From Rubrobacteraceae bacterium (GTDB taxonomy: Bacteria; Actinomycetota; Rubrobacteria; Rubrobacterales; Rubrobacteraceae): DNA of 47,216 nt. This document shows, piece after piece, positions 33,181 to 41,333 of the stretch. Every line of letters begins with the position of its first letter. Position 1 is the first letter of the stretch. The stretch is taken from the NCBI GenBank assembly GCA_030448125.1, contig JAUJNO010000002.1, positions 14,144 to 61,359 on the forward strand, read 5' to 3'. Position numbers and translations under genes: made by a program. The notes under the pieces were generated by a model that had not been told where the DNA came from, searched no databases, and saw only the letters and a list, made by a program, of their open reading frames with translations.

Positions 33181-33564
33181 ATGTCCGAATCCATTATGCT
33201 CATCAATACAATGCAGATCGAACAAGGCAAGCTAGAGGAGTTCAAGGAGAGCGTGAAGAGCTCGCTCGCGTTCGTCGAAGCGAACGGCCCCCAGCTCATG
33301 GTGGAGGTCTACGTCGACGAGGAAAACATGCGAGCCTACAGCTTCCAATTCTACCGCGACTCCGAGTCCATTCTGTCCCACTGGCAGATGTCCGACCCGT
33401 ATATCCGTGACGTGATGCAGCACATCACGGTGAAGCGATTGAACATCTACGGGCAGCCCAATGACGCCGTGATGGAGGGCGTGCGGCCGTTCTCTGAGGA
33501 CGGGGTCATCGTGACCGTGACGCCCCACTTTGCCGGCTTCACTCGCTTCCAGGCCAGCGAGTAG
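33181..33564 (+). CDS. Dimeric alpha/beta-barrel (ABM-like) protein
   Basis: A 127-residue protein that begins SIMLINTMQIEQGKLEEFKE, followed by QLMVEVYVDEENMRAYSFQF and SESILSHWQMSDPYIRDVMQ. The pattern fits the antibiotic-biosynthesis-monooxygenase-like ferredoxin fold. A C-terminal extension ends VTVTPHFAGFTRF. GGAG lies eight bases before the ATG. Function is unknown; some relatives are cofactor-free monooxygenases. It shares its upstream region with the next gene, so both are likely controlled together. Confidence 0.75.
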   Translation: MSESIMLINTMQIEQGKLEEFKESVKSSLAFVEANGPQLMVEVYVDEENMRAYSFQFYRDSESILSHWQMSDPYIRDVMQHITVKRLNIYGQPNDAVMEGVRPFSEDGVIVTVTPHFAGFTRFQASE

Positions 33565-33589
33565 TAGATCAGACGTGCAGAGTTTATTC

Positions 33590-33733
33590 GGTACGAAGCG
33601 GTCAGACGATGTGGTCCATTGGTCCGCGATCTCCTGTCGCGCCCTCGGAGATACGGGCAGTAGCGATGTACCAAACCCTTTCTTAACCGCACCATAAAGA
33701 CGTACAAGGCAAGCCCAGAGAAGGAGGAATCGG
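33590..33733. promoter_or_regulatory. Promoter region U2, shortened copy of U1
   Basis: GGTCAGACGATGTGGTCCAT, GCGATCTCCTGTCGC and ACAAGGCAAGCCCAGAGAAG correspond to U1 (32891-33175) with the middle deleted. It ends with GAAGGAGG before the ATG at 33734. Confidence 0.55.
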
Positions 33734-34075
33734 ATGAACTACGAACCGCTAGCGTTGATCGAGCGCGAGGTGCTCAGCTGGCCCGGAGTCTGAAAGAAGA
33801 GGGACGAAAACGGCCCGGGCGGGGTCGGCGTCACCGGCTACAGGTTCGGTGGGCCGCAGATCGGACACGTCCATGACGACGGCGTGGGCGACTTCCAGTT
33901 CCCGAAAGCGCTCCACGACGAGTTGATCAGGGATGGCCGGGCGAAGCCGCACCCGGCCGGATTCCCGAATGTCGTGAGCTACTACGTCCGGGAGCCGGAA
34001 GACGTGCCCGGAGCCGTGGAACTCTTTCGCATGAACTACGAGCGGCTACGAGCGCGCGAAGGCCGCCGCGGATGA
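33734..34075 (+). pseudogene. Luciferase-domain (DUF5519) protein with in-frame TGA
   Basis: The frame starts MNYEPLALIEREVLSWPGV after GAAGGAGG and reaches a TGA at 33791-33793. It then continues in the same frame as GVTGYRFGGPQIGHVHDDGV, DFQFPKALHDELIRDGRA and VSYYVREPEDVPGAVELFRM. These are the DUF5519 landmarks, including GHVH and the Phe-Pro helix. Only one nonsense codon separates the parts, so it is a young pseudogene or a sequencing error. No selenocysteine element follows. Confidence 0.72.
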
Positions 34076-34212
34076 TAACAAGCTGCTGGATCCGCGAATA
34101 ACGGCGTGGGGAAACGGGAGTTCCTATCCTACACTCAGAAGGCGTGAAAGCGTCGAAGAAAAGGCTCTATCGCGGGGCAACCTGCCGGCGAAAGGAGGCG
34201 CAACGGAAGGTG

Positions 34213-34323
34213 ATGGAGTACGCGCGCCGCATCGTCTACCTCTCATCGGAGAGCGTAGGCGATGACCCTGAACAGCAGACCGATACGATCACTGCGCGGA
34301 TCGCCGCCGAACGAGACGCCTGA
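34213..34323 (+). CDS. Small ORF before ABC transporter, unknown
   Basis: A 36-residue frame, [20 protein letters not shown] and then [12 protein letters not shown], preceded by GGAAGG and an upstream AAAGGAGG. It stops two bases before the TTG of the ABC ATPase gene. The composition is protein-like, and the spacing suggests translational coupling. It could be a leader peptide or a small partner; I recognise no family. Confidence 0.4.
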   Translation: MEYARRIVYLSSESVGDDPEQQTDTITARIAAERDA

Positions 34324-34325
34324 CC

Positions 34326-35252
34326 TTGCAGCCCATCATTTCCGTATCCAAGCTCTCCAAGACCTACGCTTCCGGCTTCCAGGCGCTCAAGAACATCAAC
34401 CTGGACATCCGCCGGGGAGAGATCTTTGCCCTGTTGGGTCCGAACGGCGCCGGAAAGACGACCCTGATCAGCATCATTTGCGGAATCGTCAACCCGACCG
34501 AAGGCGTCGTTCTGGCCGACGGTCACGACATCATCACCGAGTACCGTGCGGCTAGATCTCTGATCGGCCTCGTCCCTCAAGAACTCACGACCGATGCGTT
34601 CGAAAGTGTCTGGGACACCGTCACCTTCAGCCGAGGTCTGTTCGGCAAACCGCCGGACCCCAGCTACGTCGAGAAGGTGCTCAGAGACCTGTCCTTGTGG
34701 GACAGAAAGGACAGCAAGATCATAACGCTCTCCGGCGGCATGAAGCGCCGGGTTATGATCGCCAAGGCCCTATCGCACGAGCCGCAGATTCTCTTTCTCG
34801 ACGAGCCGACGGCGGGCGTCGACGTCGAATTGAGACGGGACATGTGGGAGACGGTGCGCTTGCTGCGCGCAACCGGCGTGACCATCATCCTGACCACCCA
34901 TTACATCGACGAGGCCGAAGAGATGGCCGACCGGATCGGGGTGATCAACAACGGCGAGATCATCCTGGTCGAAAACAAAGCCGAACTCATGCGTAAGCTC
35001 GGTAAGAAGCGATTGACGCTACAGCTACAGAGCAAGCTCGACGGTATTCCGAGCGAACTTGCCGGCTACGGGCTGGAACTTGCGGCAGACGGCAGCGAGT
35101 TGATCTACACGTACGACACGCAAACCGAGCGCAAGGGCATCGCCGCTTTGCTCGCGGACCTCAACGCGACAGGCATCAAATTCAAGGATCTACAAACGGA
35201 ACAAAGCTCGTTGGAAGACATCTTCGTCAGTTTGGTGAAGGAGAGAAAGTGA
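34326..35252 (+). CDS. ABC-2 type exporter ATP-binding protein
   Basis: A 308-residue ATPase of the DrrA/YadG type. Walker A GPNGAGKT is at 38-45, the signature LSGGMKRR at about 136, Walker [11 protein letters not shown] at about 155, and the H-loop [10 protein letters not shown] follows. A C-terminal extension of about 80 residues ([18 protein letters not shown]) is typical of these exporters. The start is TTG 34326. Its end overlaps the permease gene by four bases, so the two form a transporter operon. Known relatives export antibiotics, lipids or polysaccharides. Confidence 0.92.
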   Translation: MQPIISVSKLSKTYASGFQALKNINLDIRRGEIFALLGPNGAGKTTLISIICGIVNPTEGVVLADGHDIITEYRAARSLIGLVPQELTTDAFESVWDTVTFSRGLFGKPPDPSYVEKVLRDLSLWDRKDSKIITLSGGMKRRVMIAKALSHEPQILFLDEPTAGVDVELRRDMWETVRLLRATGVTIILTTHYIDEAEEMADRIGVINNGEIILVENKAELMRKLGKKRLTLQLQSKLDGIPSELAGYGLELAADGSELIYTYDTQTERKGIAALLADLNATGIKFKDLQTEQSSLEDIFVSLVKERK

Positions 35253-36015
35253 ACTTGAACTTCCACGCGATCCGCGCGATCTACAAGTTCGAGATGGCAA
35301 GGACCTGGCGGACGTTGCTACAGAGCATCGTCTCGCCCGTTATCTCGACATCCTTATATTTCGTCGTCTTCGGCGCGGCGATCGGCTCACGCATCACCGC
35401 TATCGATGGGGTCAGCTATGGCGCCTTCATCGTGCCCGGGCTGATCATGCTGTCGCTGCTGACGCAGAGCATCTCCAACGCATCGTTCGGCATCTTTTTC
35501 CCAAATTCACGGGTACGATCTACGAGCTTTTGTCGGCTCCCGTCTCCTCCATCGAGATCGTCATCGGCTACGTCGGAGCGGCCGCGACCAAGTCGATGAT
35601 CCTGGGCCTGATCATCCTCGCCACGGCGGGCCTGTTCGTGCCGCTCGAGATCGCGCATCCGCTGTGGATGCTCACGTTCCTCGTGCTCACGGCCGTGACC
35701 TTCAGCCTCTTCGGCTTCATTCTCGGCATCTGGGCCGACGGTTTCGAGCAGCTGCAACTCGTGCCGTTGCTAATCATCACGCCCTTGATCTTCCTCGGCG
35801 GCAGTTTTTACTCCGTCGATATGTTGCCGCCGTTCTGGCAGACGGTCACCCTTTTCAATCCCGTCGTCTACCTGATCAGCGGCTTCCGCTGGAGTTTCTA
35901 CGGTATCGCCGACGTGAGCGTCGGTGTGAGCCTGGGCATGACGATCCTCTTTCTGGCCATATGCCTGGCGACGGTGTGGTGGATCTTCAAAACAGGGTAC
36001 CGACTCAAAACGTAG
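35249..36015 (+). pseudogene. ABC-2 type permease, single frameshift
   Basis: The first frame encodes an N-terminal cytosolic part, the first helix ([13 protein letters not shown]) and [20 protein letters not shown]. At about 35501-35504 the run CCCAAATTC appears to have lost one A; restoring it would give [19 protein letters not shown] and join the second frame. That frame has four more helices and the ABC-2 motif [20 protein letters not shown] with [20 protein letters not shown]. All parts are present, so only one base prevents a normal permease of about 255 residues. It is a fresh pseudogene or a homopolymer error. Confidence 0.85.
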
Positions 36016-36050
36016 TCTCTGTGGGGCCTACAAACAACGATCTATCAGGG

Positions 36051-36094
36051 GTGGGCGATGCTGGGTTCGAACCAGCGACCTCTGCCGTGTGAAG
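36051..36094. repeat. tRNA-Val 3'-half copy (E2/E1 boundary)
   Basis: 44 bases match 40384-40427 of the intact tRNA-Val region with one mismatch, the best of the three copies. It starts 35 bases past the permease stop. Confidence 0.85.
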
Positions 36095-36429
36095 TCAGTA
36101 CGATAGTTTGCTAGAGGTTTCTAGAGCTTTCAAAACCCCTGCAAATAATCCAATTTGCTGTGTAGTGCTTTTCCTGAGTTTTCAGGTTCTTTGTATGGGT
36201 TGCTGCACGGTTGCTGCACACATTAGTCTTCTGTTCTTAGTGAGGATTTGATAATGAGTAATAGAGGAAACTTATATTACTTATCGACCTAGCACTTCTC
36301 CCTAACCTCCTTACCCCCGCCGGGTGGAGCTAGGGGCATAGAGGCAATGGGGCGGCCCCCTACCTACTCTCTGTAGGGGCAGATGAGAATACTATTGATA
36401 CTATCCCTTAGGTTTATTGGCACTGTTCC
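36095..36429. other. AT-rich left end of E1
   Basis: A noticeably AT-rich stretch without genes. CCTGCAAATAAT occurs at about 36138 and two tandem GGTTGCTGCAC copies at 36198-36219. Low GC and repeats near an attachment core suggest integrase and host-factor binding. Confidence 0.5.
36198..36219. promoter_or_regulatory. Tandem GGTTGCTGCAC pair, left end of E1
   Basis: Two adjacent exact copies of the 11-mer lie 104 bases right of the tRNA-Val copy, in the same orientation as the pairs at 22388 and 40291. Confidence 0.6.
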
Positions 36430-37338
36430 TTAGAGGTTCGGCTTGTCCGTCCGACCATCCGACTGGATGATCTCGGTCTGCTCCCGTTCCTCGGCCATGC
36501 GTGCTAGCACGGCGTTCATCTCCACTCCGAGAAGAACCATAAAACTCCCGACGTAGAGCCAGAGCATCAGCACTATGACCGCCCCGATCGGCCCGTAGAG
36601 CTGATCGTAGCGCCCAAAATTGGCCACGTAGAAGCTCAATGCCACGCTGGAGACCAGGATGAGGACGGTGGCCGCCAGTCCACCCGGAGTGATCCACTTG
36701 AAGGGCACATCGGCGCTCGGAGCCACATAGTAAAGGAGGGCATGGACAATGGTTACGGCGACGAAGGCCACTACCCAACGCAGGATACCCCAGAGGGTCA
36801 CAAAGAAATCAGGCAGCCCAGTAAGCCTTTGTAGGTAACCTCCGGTCTCGGCACTGAAGATCACAAGGGCCAAGGCTCCTATAAGGAGCGCTAACCAGAG
36901 AACTATCAAGAGGGAAACACCCCATACCTTCCACAGCGGCCGGGTCTCTCTCAGTTCGTAGGCCCGATTTGCAGCATTGATTAGGGCGTAGGAGGCGGTC
37001 GATCCGGACCAAAGGGTGGCCAAGACACCGAAAAGGAGAACCCCCGAGGTTGCATTCCGCAGTGTGCGCTCGATGTAATCCACCAAGAGCTCCATCCCTT
37101 CTTGGGGCAAGACCCCTTGCATACTTTCGGTTAGGGTCCTGAGGGCCGACTCGGGATCATCCATCACGAGACCTGCCACAGCGACTAAAGACATGAGTAA
37201 GGGGAACAGCGAGAGCAATGTAAAGTAAGCTAGCTGCCCCGCCAATCCGGCACAATCGTCATCCAGCATCTTGCGCACCAGCCGCTTGAGCGCGCTGAGG
37301 CCCAGAATGTTTTTTACATCTGCAAGGAATTTACTCAA
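36430..37338 (-). CDS. YihY/BrkB-family membrane protein
   Basis: A 302-residue inner-membrane protein with about six helices. Family landmarks are CAGLAGQLAYFTLLSLFPLL near the start, GVLLFGVLATLWSGSTASYA in the middle, PLWKVWGVSLLIVLWLALLI, then FKWITPGGLAATVLILVSS and YGPIGAVIVLMLWLYVGSFM near the end. A charged C-terminal tail follows. It begins with TTG 37338 and a poor ribosome site. The family was once called RNase BN, wrongly; transport or envelope roles are suspected. It is a cargo gene of element E1. Confidence 0.9.
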   Translation of the reverse strand: MSKFLADVKNILGLSALKRLVRKMLDDDCAGLAGQLAYFTLLSLFPLLMSLVAVAGLVMDDPESALRTLTESMQGVLPQEGMELLVDYIERTLRNATSGVLLFGVLATLWSGSTASYALINAANRAYELRETRPLWKVWGVSLLIVLWLALLIGALALVIFSAETGGYLQRLTGLPDFFVTLWGILRWVVAFVAVTIVHALLYYVAPSADVPFKWITPGGLAATVLILVSSVALSFYVANFGRYDQLYGPIGAVIVLMLWLYVGSFMVLLGVEMNAVLARMAEEREQTEIIQSDGRTDKPNL

Positions 37339-37403
37339 GTTTAGTACGATATTCCCAGTTCGTCAGCTTGTGGCATTTTACACTAAGAGGCCGCACCAAT
37401 AGG

Positions 37404-38249
37404 TCACGGTCTGCGAGTGGGGCGGCTCTCCCAACGGTAGTAGTGGGTCCAAGCTTTCCGGATAAGCCTGCCCACGATGACGATTGCGTTCGAGAAGGCG
37501 ACCCAGAAGTCGATGACCCGTCCCCTCCGCTCGGTACACCACACCAGCAGCTTCTTGTGGGCGTTTTGCCAGGAGGAGTTCGTTCGCTCCACGACCCAAC
37601 GTTTCGTAGCTTGTAGTGGCGCCGGCTTCCCCTTCTCGCAGATCACGTCGATCAGACCGCGTTCTTCCAAGCGCTTGCGGGTGAGATCCGAATCGTAACC
37701 GCGGTCCAGATGCACGCTCGTCCGCTCGGGTAGGGGCCCCAGCGTCTTTACGGTATCCAGGGTCTCGGCTAAAAGCGGCGAGTCGTGGCGGTTGGCCGGG
37801 GCGGTGATGGACCCCAGCGGGATGCCATCGGCGTCGATGGCCACCGAGCGTTTGATGCCTCGCTTCCCCCGATCCACCGGGCTTGTGCCCACCCTCTCGC
37901 CGCCGCCGCAGGGAGCCTTCGTGATGCAGCAATCGACGGCCACGTCGTCCAACTCAAGGCCGATGACCCGATCGTAGGCTTCCCTGACGATCTGTTCGAA
38001 CGCGTCCATAGCCCCGGCCTGCATCCACTCGTCGCGTCGGCGGCGCAGGGTGCTCACCGAACATTCCTCGTCCGAGATCCGCCAGTAGGCGCAGCCGAAC
38101 ACCAAGCCTTGCACGAGCTTCTCGAAGACCACCTTGTCTGGCACGCGAGGGCGGTGGCAGCCTAGCGGATGGGGCTCGTCTCGTTCGGGAACAAGGGCTT
38201 CGAACTGTTTCCAGATGGGCTCCATGAGGTATGTTGGAAGAGCGGGCAC
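37404..38249 (-). CDS. IS5-family transposase, apparently intact
   Basis: A 281-residue DDE transposase. It starts MPALPTYLMEPIWKQFEALV and has the DUF4096-like RVPDKVVFEKLVQGLVFGCA region. Catalytic residues are in LDDVAVDCCITK (Asp), VHLDRGYDSD (Asp) and KRWVVERTNSSWQNAHKKLL (Glu). The frame is uninterrupted. A GGGAGTGTCTAAAG-type end at about 38287-38274 on the minus strand is a possible right terminus; I could not find a convincing left partner. It lies between the YihY and aldo/keto reductase genes. Confidence 0.88.
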   Translation of the reverse strand: MPALPTYLMEPIWKQFEALVPERDEPHPLGCHRPRVPDKVVFEKLVQGLVFGCAYWRISDEECSVSTLRRRRDEWMQAGAMDAFEQIVREAYDRVIGLELDDVAVDCCITKAPCGGGERVGTSPVDRGKRGIKRSVAIDADGIPLGSITAPANRHDSPLLAETLDTVKTLGPLPERTSVHLDRGYDSDLTRKRLEERGLIDVICEKGKPAPLQATKRWVVERTNSSWQNAHKKLLVWCTERRGRVIDFWVAFSNAIVIVGRLIRKAWTHYYRWESRPTRRP

Positions 38250-38377
38250 GGGCTTTGGCTCCTTCGTCGGGAAGCTTTAGACACTCCCCAGATAATCGAG
38301 CAGCCCGTGCCCTACTTACAAGCTGACATGCTCCCTATTGGCGTGAGCTCTAAGGTGCTCCTTTGGCCCATCCTACT

Positions 38378-39376
38378 TCAGACCCACGGTAGGTTCGCTC
38401 GCTCCGACCAGTAGTGTTCGCGCTTCTCACCCAGCGGAAGAAGGCGCTGGGCCAACTCCGCGTCGTAGGCCACTTCGAGTGCAGAGAGATTGCTGCGCAA
38501 CGCCCCCACGGTGGCACTACCACTCAGTACTACATCCGCCCAGGGCTGGGCGAGCACAGCGGAAAGTGCCAAGGCGTCCGGGGCCAATCCGCGCTCGCCC
38601 GCCACGGCGAGCAGGCGCTCCTCCCCACCGGAGTTCCTGATGGTGAGCCGGCCGTTGGCGAGCGCCTCCTTAACGATCACGCCGAGCCCGGCCTCGCGGG
38701 CCTGGGCAAGAGCGTCTTCCGCGGAACGCTCGAGCAGGTTCCAGGTGGCCTGGACGCAGCCGAAAACGCCCACCTCCAGCGCCCGCGTAATCGTCTCGGC
38801 CTGGCGGGGGCCAGTGACGCTTAGACCGACAGCCACCCCCGTCTCCTTTAGGCGCCCCAGTTCCTCGAGCACGGCGCTGTCTTCCAAGACTCCGCTCTCC
38901 AGCGTGGCGGAGTGGACCTGGTAGAGGCCGAAGTGCTCGCCGAGTAGTGCGCGGCTCTCCTCGAGCTGGCGGCGCAACGTCTCTGCGCTTAGATCCTTCA
39001 TTTCGTGCTTCTCGGCGTCCATACGCCAGCCACCCGTGTACTCGTAGCCCCATTTCGAACCTACACTCACCTCGCCGGGCCTGATTCCACGCTCCGCCAG
39101 CCAGGAAGCCAAGAACTCCTCGGCGCGGCCGTAGGAACGGGCGACGTCGAAATAATGCACCCCGGCCGCGTATGCTGTATCGAGCACCTCATGCGTCCGG
39201 TGCCTCAGGGCGTCCACGCTCCGGTTCTGACCGAGGTCGTGGGCGCGGCCCGAGGTGATATAAGCAGGCCTACCGAGGGCGGCGAGGCCTAAGCCTATGG
39301 GGCTAACAAGTAGCCCCGTACGCCCGAGTACCCTCATCCCCTCTGGCCACGCCGGATCTCTTACTTGGGTTGGCAT
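38378..39376 (-). CDS. Aldo/keto reductase (aldose 1-dehydrogenase-like)
   Basis: A 332-residue oxidoreductase, distinct from the one at 2930. Catalytic residues are in HYFDVARSYG (Asp and Tyr), VGSKWGYEY (Lys) and LYQVHSATLE (His). The layout resembles D-threo-aldose 1-dehydrogenase and pyridoxal 4-dehydrogenase relatives. The ORF start at 39376 follows a TATCAT box by a few bases and could be leaderless; an internal ATG at 39337 before RVLGRTGLLVSPIGLG, with GAGGGG close by, is an alternative. The substrate is unknown. It is a cargo gene of element E1. Confidence 0.9.
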   Translation of the reverse strand: MPTQVRDPAWPEGMRVLGRTGLLVSPIGLGLAALGRPAYITSGRAHDLGQNRSVDALRHRTHEVLDTAYAAGVHYFDVARSYGRAEEFLASWLAERGIRPGEVSVGSKWGYEYTGGWRMDAEKHEMKDLSAETLRRQLEESRALLGEHFGLYQVHSATLESGVLEDSAVLEELGRLKETGVAVGLSVTGPRQAETITRALEVGVFGCVQATWNLLERSAEDALAQAREAGLGVIVKEALANGRLTIRNSGGEERLLAVAGERGLAPDALALSAVLAQPWADVVLSGSATVGALRSNLSALEVAYDAELAQRLLPLGEKREHYWSERANLPWV

Positions 39377-39673
39377 CTTCGCATGATAACCTGTCTTGCT
39401 CGCTACTGGGGACGTCGGGCGTACCGCTCACAACAGTGCGAAACTTTCATCAGCATTGGCCGGGATGCTGTTGCAGTAGGGCTGGCCATTGGGCAACGCC
39501 AATCGGTGACGATTTGCAGCGATAAGGCATAGATCAGATCTTGTAGGTACCTAACACCCGGGAAGGTGGGGGAGAGGTCTGTTGAGCAGACGAGTTATTG
39601 ATCCACCCTACATCTTTGCGATCCTGTAGAGCCTTGCGTTGTTAAACAGCCGTGTTTGGGAAAATAGATCGAT
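39377..39673. other. Gap between aldo/keto reductase and PGPGW gene
   Basis: I see no gene or clear repeat in these 297 bases. They should contain the two divergent promoters. Confidence 0.4.
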
Positions 39674-40084
39674 ATGTTCAGAAGGTTGCGAGAAGATTGG
39701 CAACGGTTCAAGGCGAGCAAGTCGGGCTTTCGCTTCCGAGACCGTTACCGTCGCCGCAAGCGACGTGGTCAGAGTGGCTTCGATTTTCGGAAGGCTCTGT
39801 ACATAGTCGGCGGACTCGTGATCGCAATCACCAGCCTCTTGTTGGCGCCCTTGCCCGGTCCCGGCTGGGGCACCTTCTTCGGGGGGCTTATGATCCTCGC
39901 GGGAGAACTCCTGATCGTCGCCCGTTTCTTGGATCGAGCCGAAATGATACTCAGAGGACCGGGGCGGCGGGCCAAAGGTGTTTGGGTGAGATTGCCCGCC
40001 GCAGTAAGGATCCTGATCGGCGTAATAGTTCCGGTTTGTGGAGCCGCATTGGGGCTGTGGGCCTTGTTATCTGTTTTGCGCTAG
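39674..40084 (+). CDS. PGPGW-motif transmembrane protein
   Basis: A 136-residue membrane protein. A very basic N-terminus (RFRDRYRRRKRRGQ) is followed by KALYIVGGLVIAITSLLLAP, then LPGPGWGTFFGGLMILAGEL, which holds the PGPGW motif of this actinobacterial family. A last helix is RILIGVIVPVCGAALGLWAL. The family has no known function. No good ribosome site precedes the ATG. It is the last gene before the right end of element E1. Confidence 0.88.
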   Translation: MFRRLREDWQRFKASKSGFRFRDRYRRRKRRGQSGFDFRKALYIVGGLVIAITSLLLAPLPGPGWGTFFGGLMILAGELLIVARFLDRAEMILRGPGRRAKGVWVRLPAAVRILIGVIVPVCGAALGLWALLSVLR

Positions 40085-40384
40085 CTCACGTAGGTAAGGG
40101 GAAATCCTTCGATACGTCGAGATCGGGGCGTCCTGCGACGGGGAGGATGAAGAGCCCTAGGCACCACTTCCGAATATTGACAAGAGGCCCTAGGTTATCT
40201 TGAGGTTAGGCCTTAAGAGGATACGTGCGTTGCTTGCCTGTGGTGCAAGTCATCCGCAGATGGAAGTTTAACTTCGCAGAAGCTTCTACAGGTTGCTGCA
40301 CGGTTGCTGCACAAGGAGTTGACAATAATTCGGTGTGCCTGTCTGTACTGTGCAAATTACCTGCAAAACGTAGCTTTACCTAAG
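40085..40384. other. Right end of E1
   Basis: No gene. The block holds a CCTAGG-containing inverted repeat near 40157-40195, the tandem GGTTGCTGCAC pair and ACCTGCAAAACG at 40359-40370. Their spacing from the tRNA is like that at the right end of island A. Confidence 0.5.
40291..40312. promoter_or_regulatory. Tandem GGTTGCTGCAC pair, right end of E1
   Basis: Two exact adjacent copies lie 72 bases before the 3' end of tRNA-Val. At the tRNA-Ala island the same pair lies about 60 bases before the tRNA. This is an expected position for arm-type integrase sites. Confidence 0.6.
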
Positions 40385-40456
40385 TGGGCGATGCTGGATT
40401 CGAACCAGCGACCTCTGCCGTGTGAAGGCAGCGCTCTCCCGCTGAGCTAATCGCCC
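40385..40456 (-). tRNA. tRNA-Val (CAC)
   Basis: On the minus strand the gene starts GGGCGATTAGCTCAGC and folds fully. The acceptor stem GGGCGAT pairs with ATCGCCC. The anticodon stem CTGCC/GGCAG encloses TTCACAC, so the anticodon is CAC. The T-loop is TTCGAAT. CCA is not fully encoded. Three copies of its 3' half lie to the left, so it has been an integration target repeatedly. Confidence 0.93.
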
Positions 40457-40601
40457 TGGAGAACGAAATATATCACCCACGAAAGTCCTTGTTAAGTTGC
40501 GCTGACCTTTGGGTGCGGGGGATGCGGGAGAGGTGTTTGGAGTCTATCGGGAGCGCCACCATGAGCGGGGCGGTATGATCGGGAAGGGCGTCGGCGGGGG
40601 T

Positions 40602-40610
40602 TGGTATAAT
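40602..40610 (+). promoter_or_regulatory. Extended -10 promoter of the roadblock-like gene
   Basis: TGGTATAAT is a perfect extended -10 element 39 bases before the ATG. No -35 match is visible at 17 bases upstream. Confidence 0.5.
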
Positions 40611-40649
40611 GCCCGCCCTGAAGAGGCTCACGGGGACGGAAGGAGTAAG

Positions 40650-41096
40650 ATGGCCGAGGGCGGTGCGACCGGCGTTGGGGAGTTGGAGGGGGTGCTCGAG
40701 AACCTGCGGGCGCTCTCCGGGGAGGTTACGACGGCGGCGGTGCTCTCCGGGGACGGGGAGCTTAAAGGTTCGACGCTGCCGCCCGGGGTGGACCGGGAGC
40801 GGTATACCGCCATGCTCGCGGCCCTCGCGGGCATCGCCCGCAGGATCTCGCGGGAGAACGGCGGGAGCGGGTTCACTCAGGTCAGGATCGGGGAAGAGGG
40901 CGGCTACGTCCTGCTCGTCGGCCTCGAAGGGGGCGAGACGCTCGCTGCGACGACCGGCCCCGATGCTCGGGTCGGCCTCGTCCTCTACGACATGCGCAAC
41001 GTCCGTGGAGAGGTCGAACGGATACTAGGCACCGGCGACGGCGACTCCGGGGACGAGGCCTCCGAGATCGGCGGTCCTGGAGAGAGGAAGCAGTAG
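40650..41096 (+). CDS. Roadblock/LC7-like small protein (tentative)
   Basis: A 148-residue protein. VGELEGVLENLRALSGEVTT and AAVLSGDGELKGSTLPPG resemble the first helix and strand of roadblock domains. MLAALAGIARRISRENGG is the central helix, and GYVLLVGLEGGETLAATTGP the later strands. In actinobacteria such proteins work with small GTPases in polarity or signalling, but no GTPase gene is adjacent. GGAAGGAG precedes ATG 40650; the open frame extends further upstream through the promoter. It is the first core gene after the element stack and is directly followed by a small membrane protein gene. Confidence 0.7.
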   Translation: MAEGGATGVGELEGVLENLRALSGEVTTAAVLSGDGELKGSTLPPGVDRERYTAMLAALAGIARRISRENGGSGFTQVRIGEEGGYVLLVGLEGGETLAATTGPDARVGLVLYDMRNVRGEVERILGTGDGDSGDEASEIGGPGERKQ

Positions 41097-41333
41097 ATGA
41101 GGAAGCTTGTGAACCGCTTGGTTCTCCTGGGCGTCGCAGCCGGCGCCGTTTACGCCCTTCGCAACTACCTGCAGGACTCCGCGGGCGCGAAACGGGGCGA
41201 CGTGCAGGTAGTCCTCGACACCGGCGATACCGTCGAGCCCGGCTCCGCCGAAGCTCAGGAGTTCGTCGACGTGGCCCGCAAGGTCCTGGAGATAAGCGGA
41301 GAGACCGGCCAGGGCCAGGCGAGCGCCGGCTAG
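41097..41333 (+). CDS. Small membrane-anchored protein, unknown
   Basis: A 78-residue protein that starts on the base after the previous stop codon, so translation is probably coupled. Residues about 5-22 (VNRLVLLGVAAGAVYALR) form one membrane helix; the remainder is acidic and soluble (QEFVDVARKVLEIS). No family recognised. Its end overlaps the end of the convergent ispH gene by four bases. Confidence 0.75.
   Translation: MRKLVNRLVLLGVAAGAVYALRNYLQDSAGAKRGDVQVVLDTGDTVEPGSAEAQEFVDVARKVLEISGETGQGQASAG

Noticed and set aside
33791..33793. Selenocysteine codon in the DUF5519 gene
   Set aside because: No SECIS-like hairpin lies just downstream, and the family has no known Cys at this position.
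37370..38300. Defined inverted ends for the intact IS5-type element
   Set aside because: A plausible right end exists, but I could not match it convincingly to a left end, so only the transposase gene is annotated.
5920..40456. Single integrative conjugative element or prophage spanning the accessory region
   Set aside because: No relaxase, type IV secretion, capsid, terminase or portal gene is present, and the attachment copies belong to two different tRNAs.
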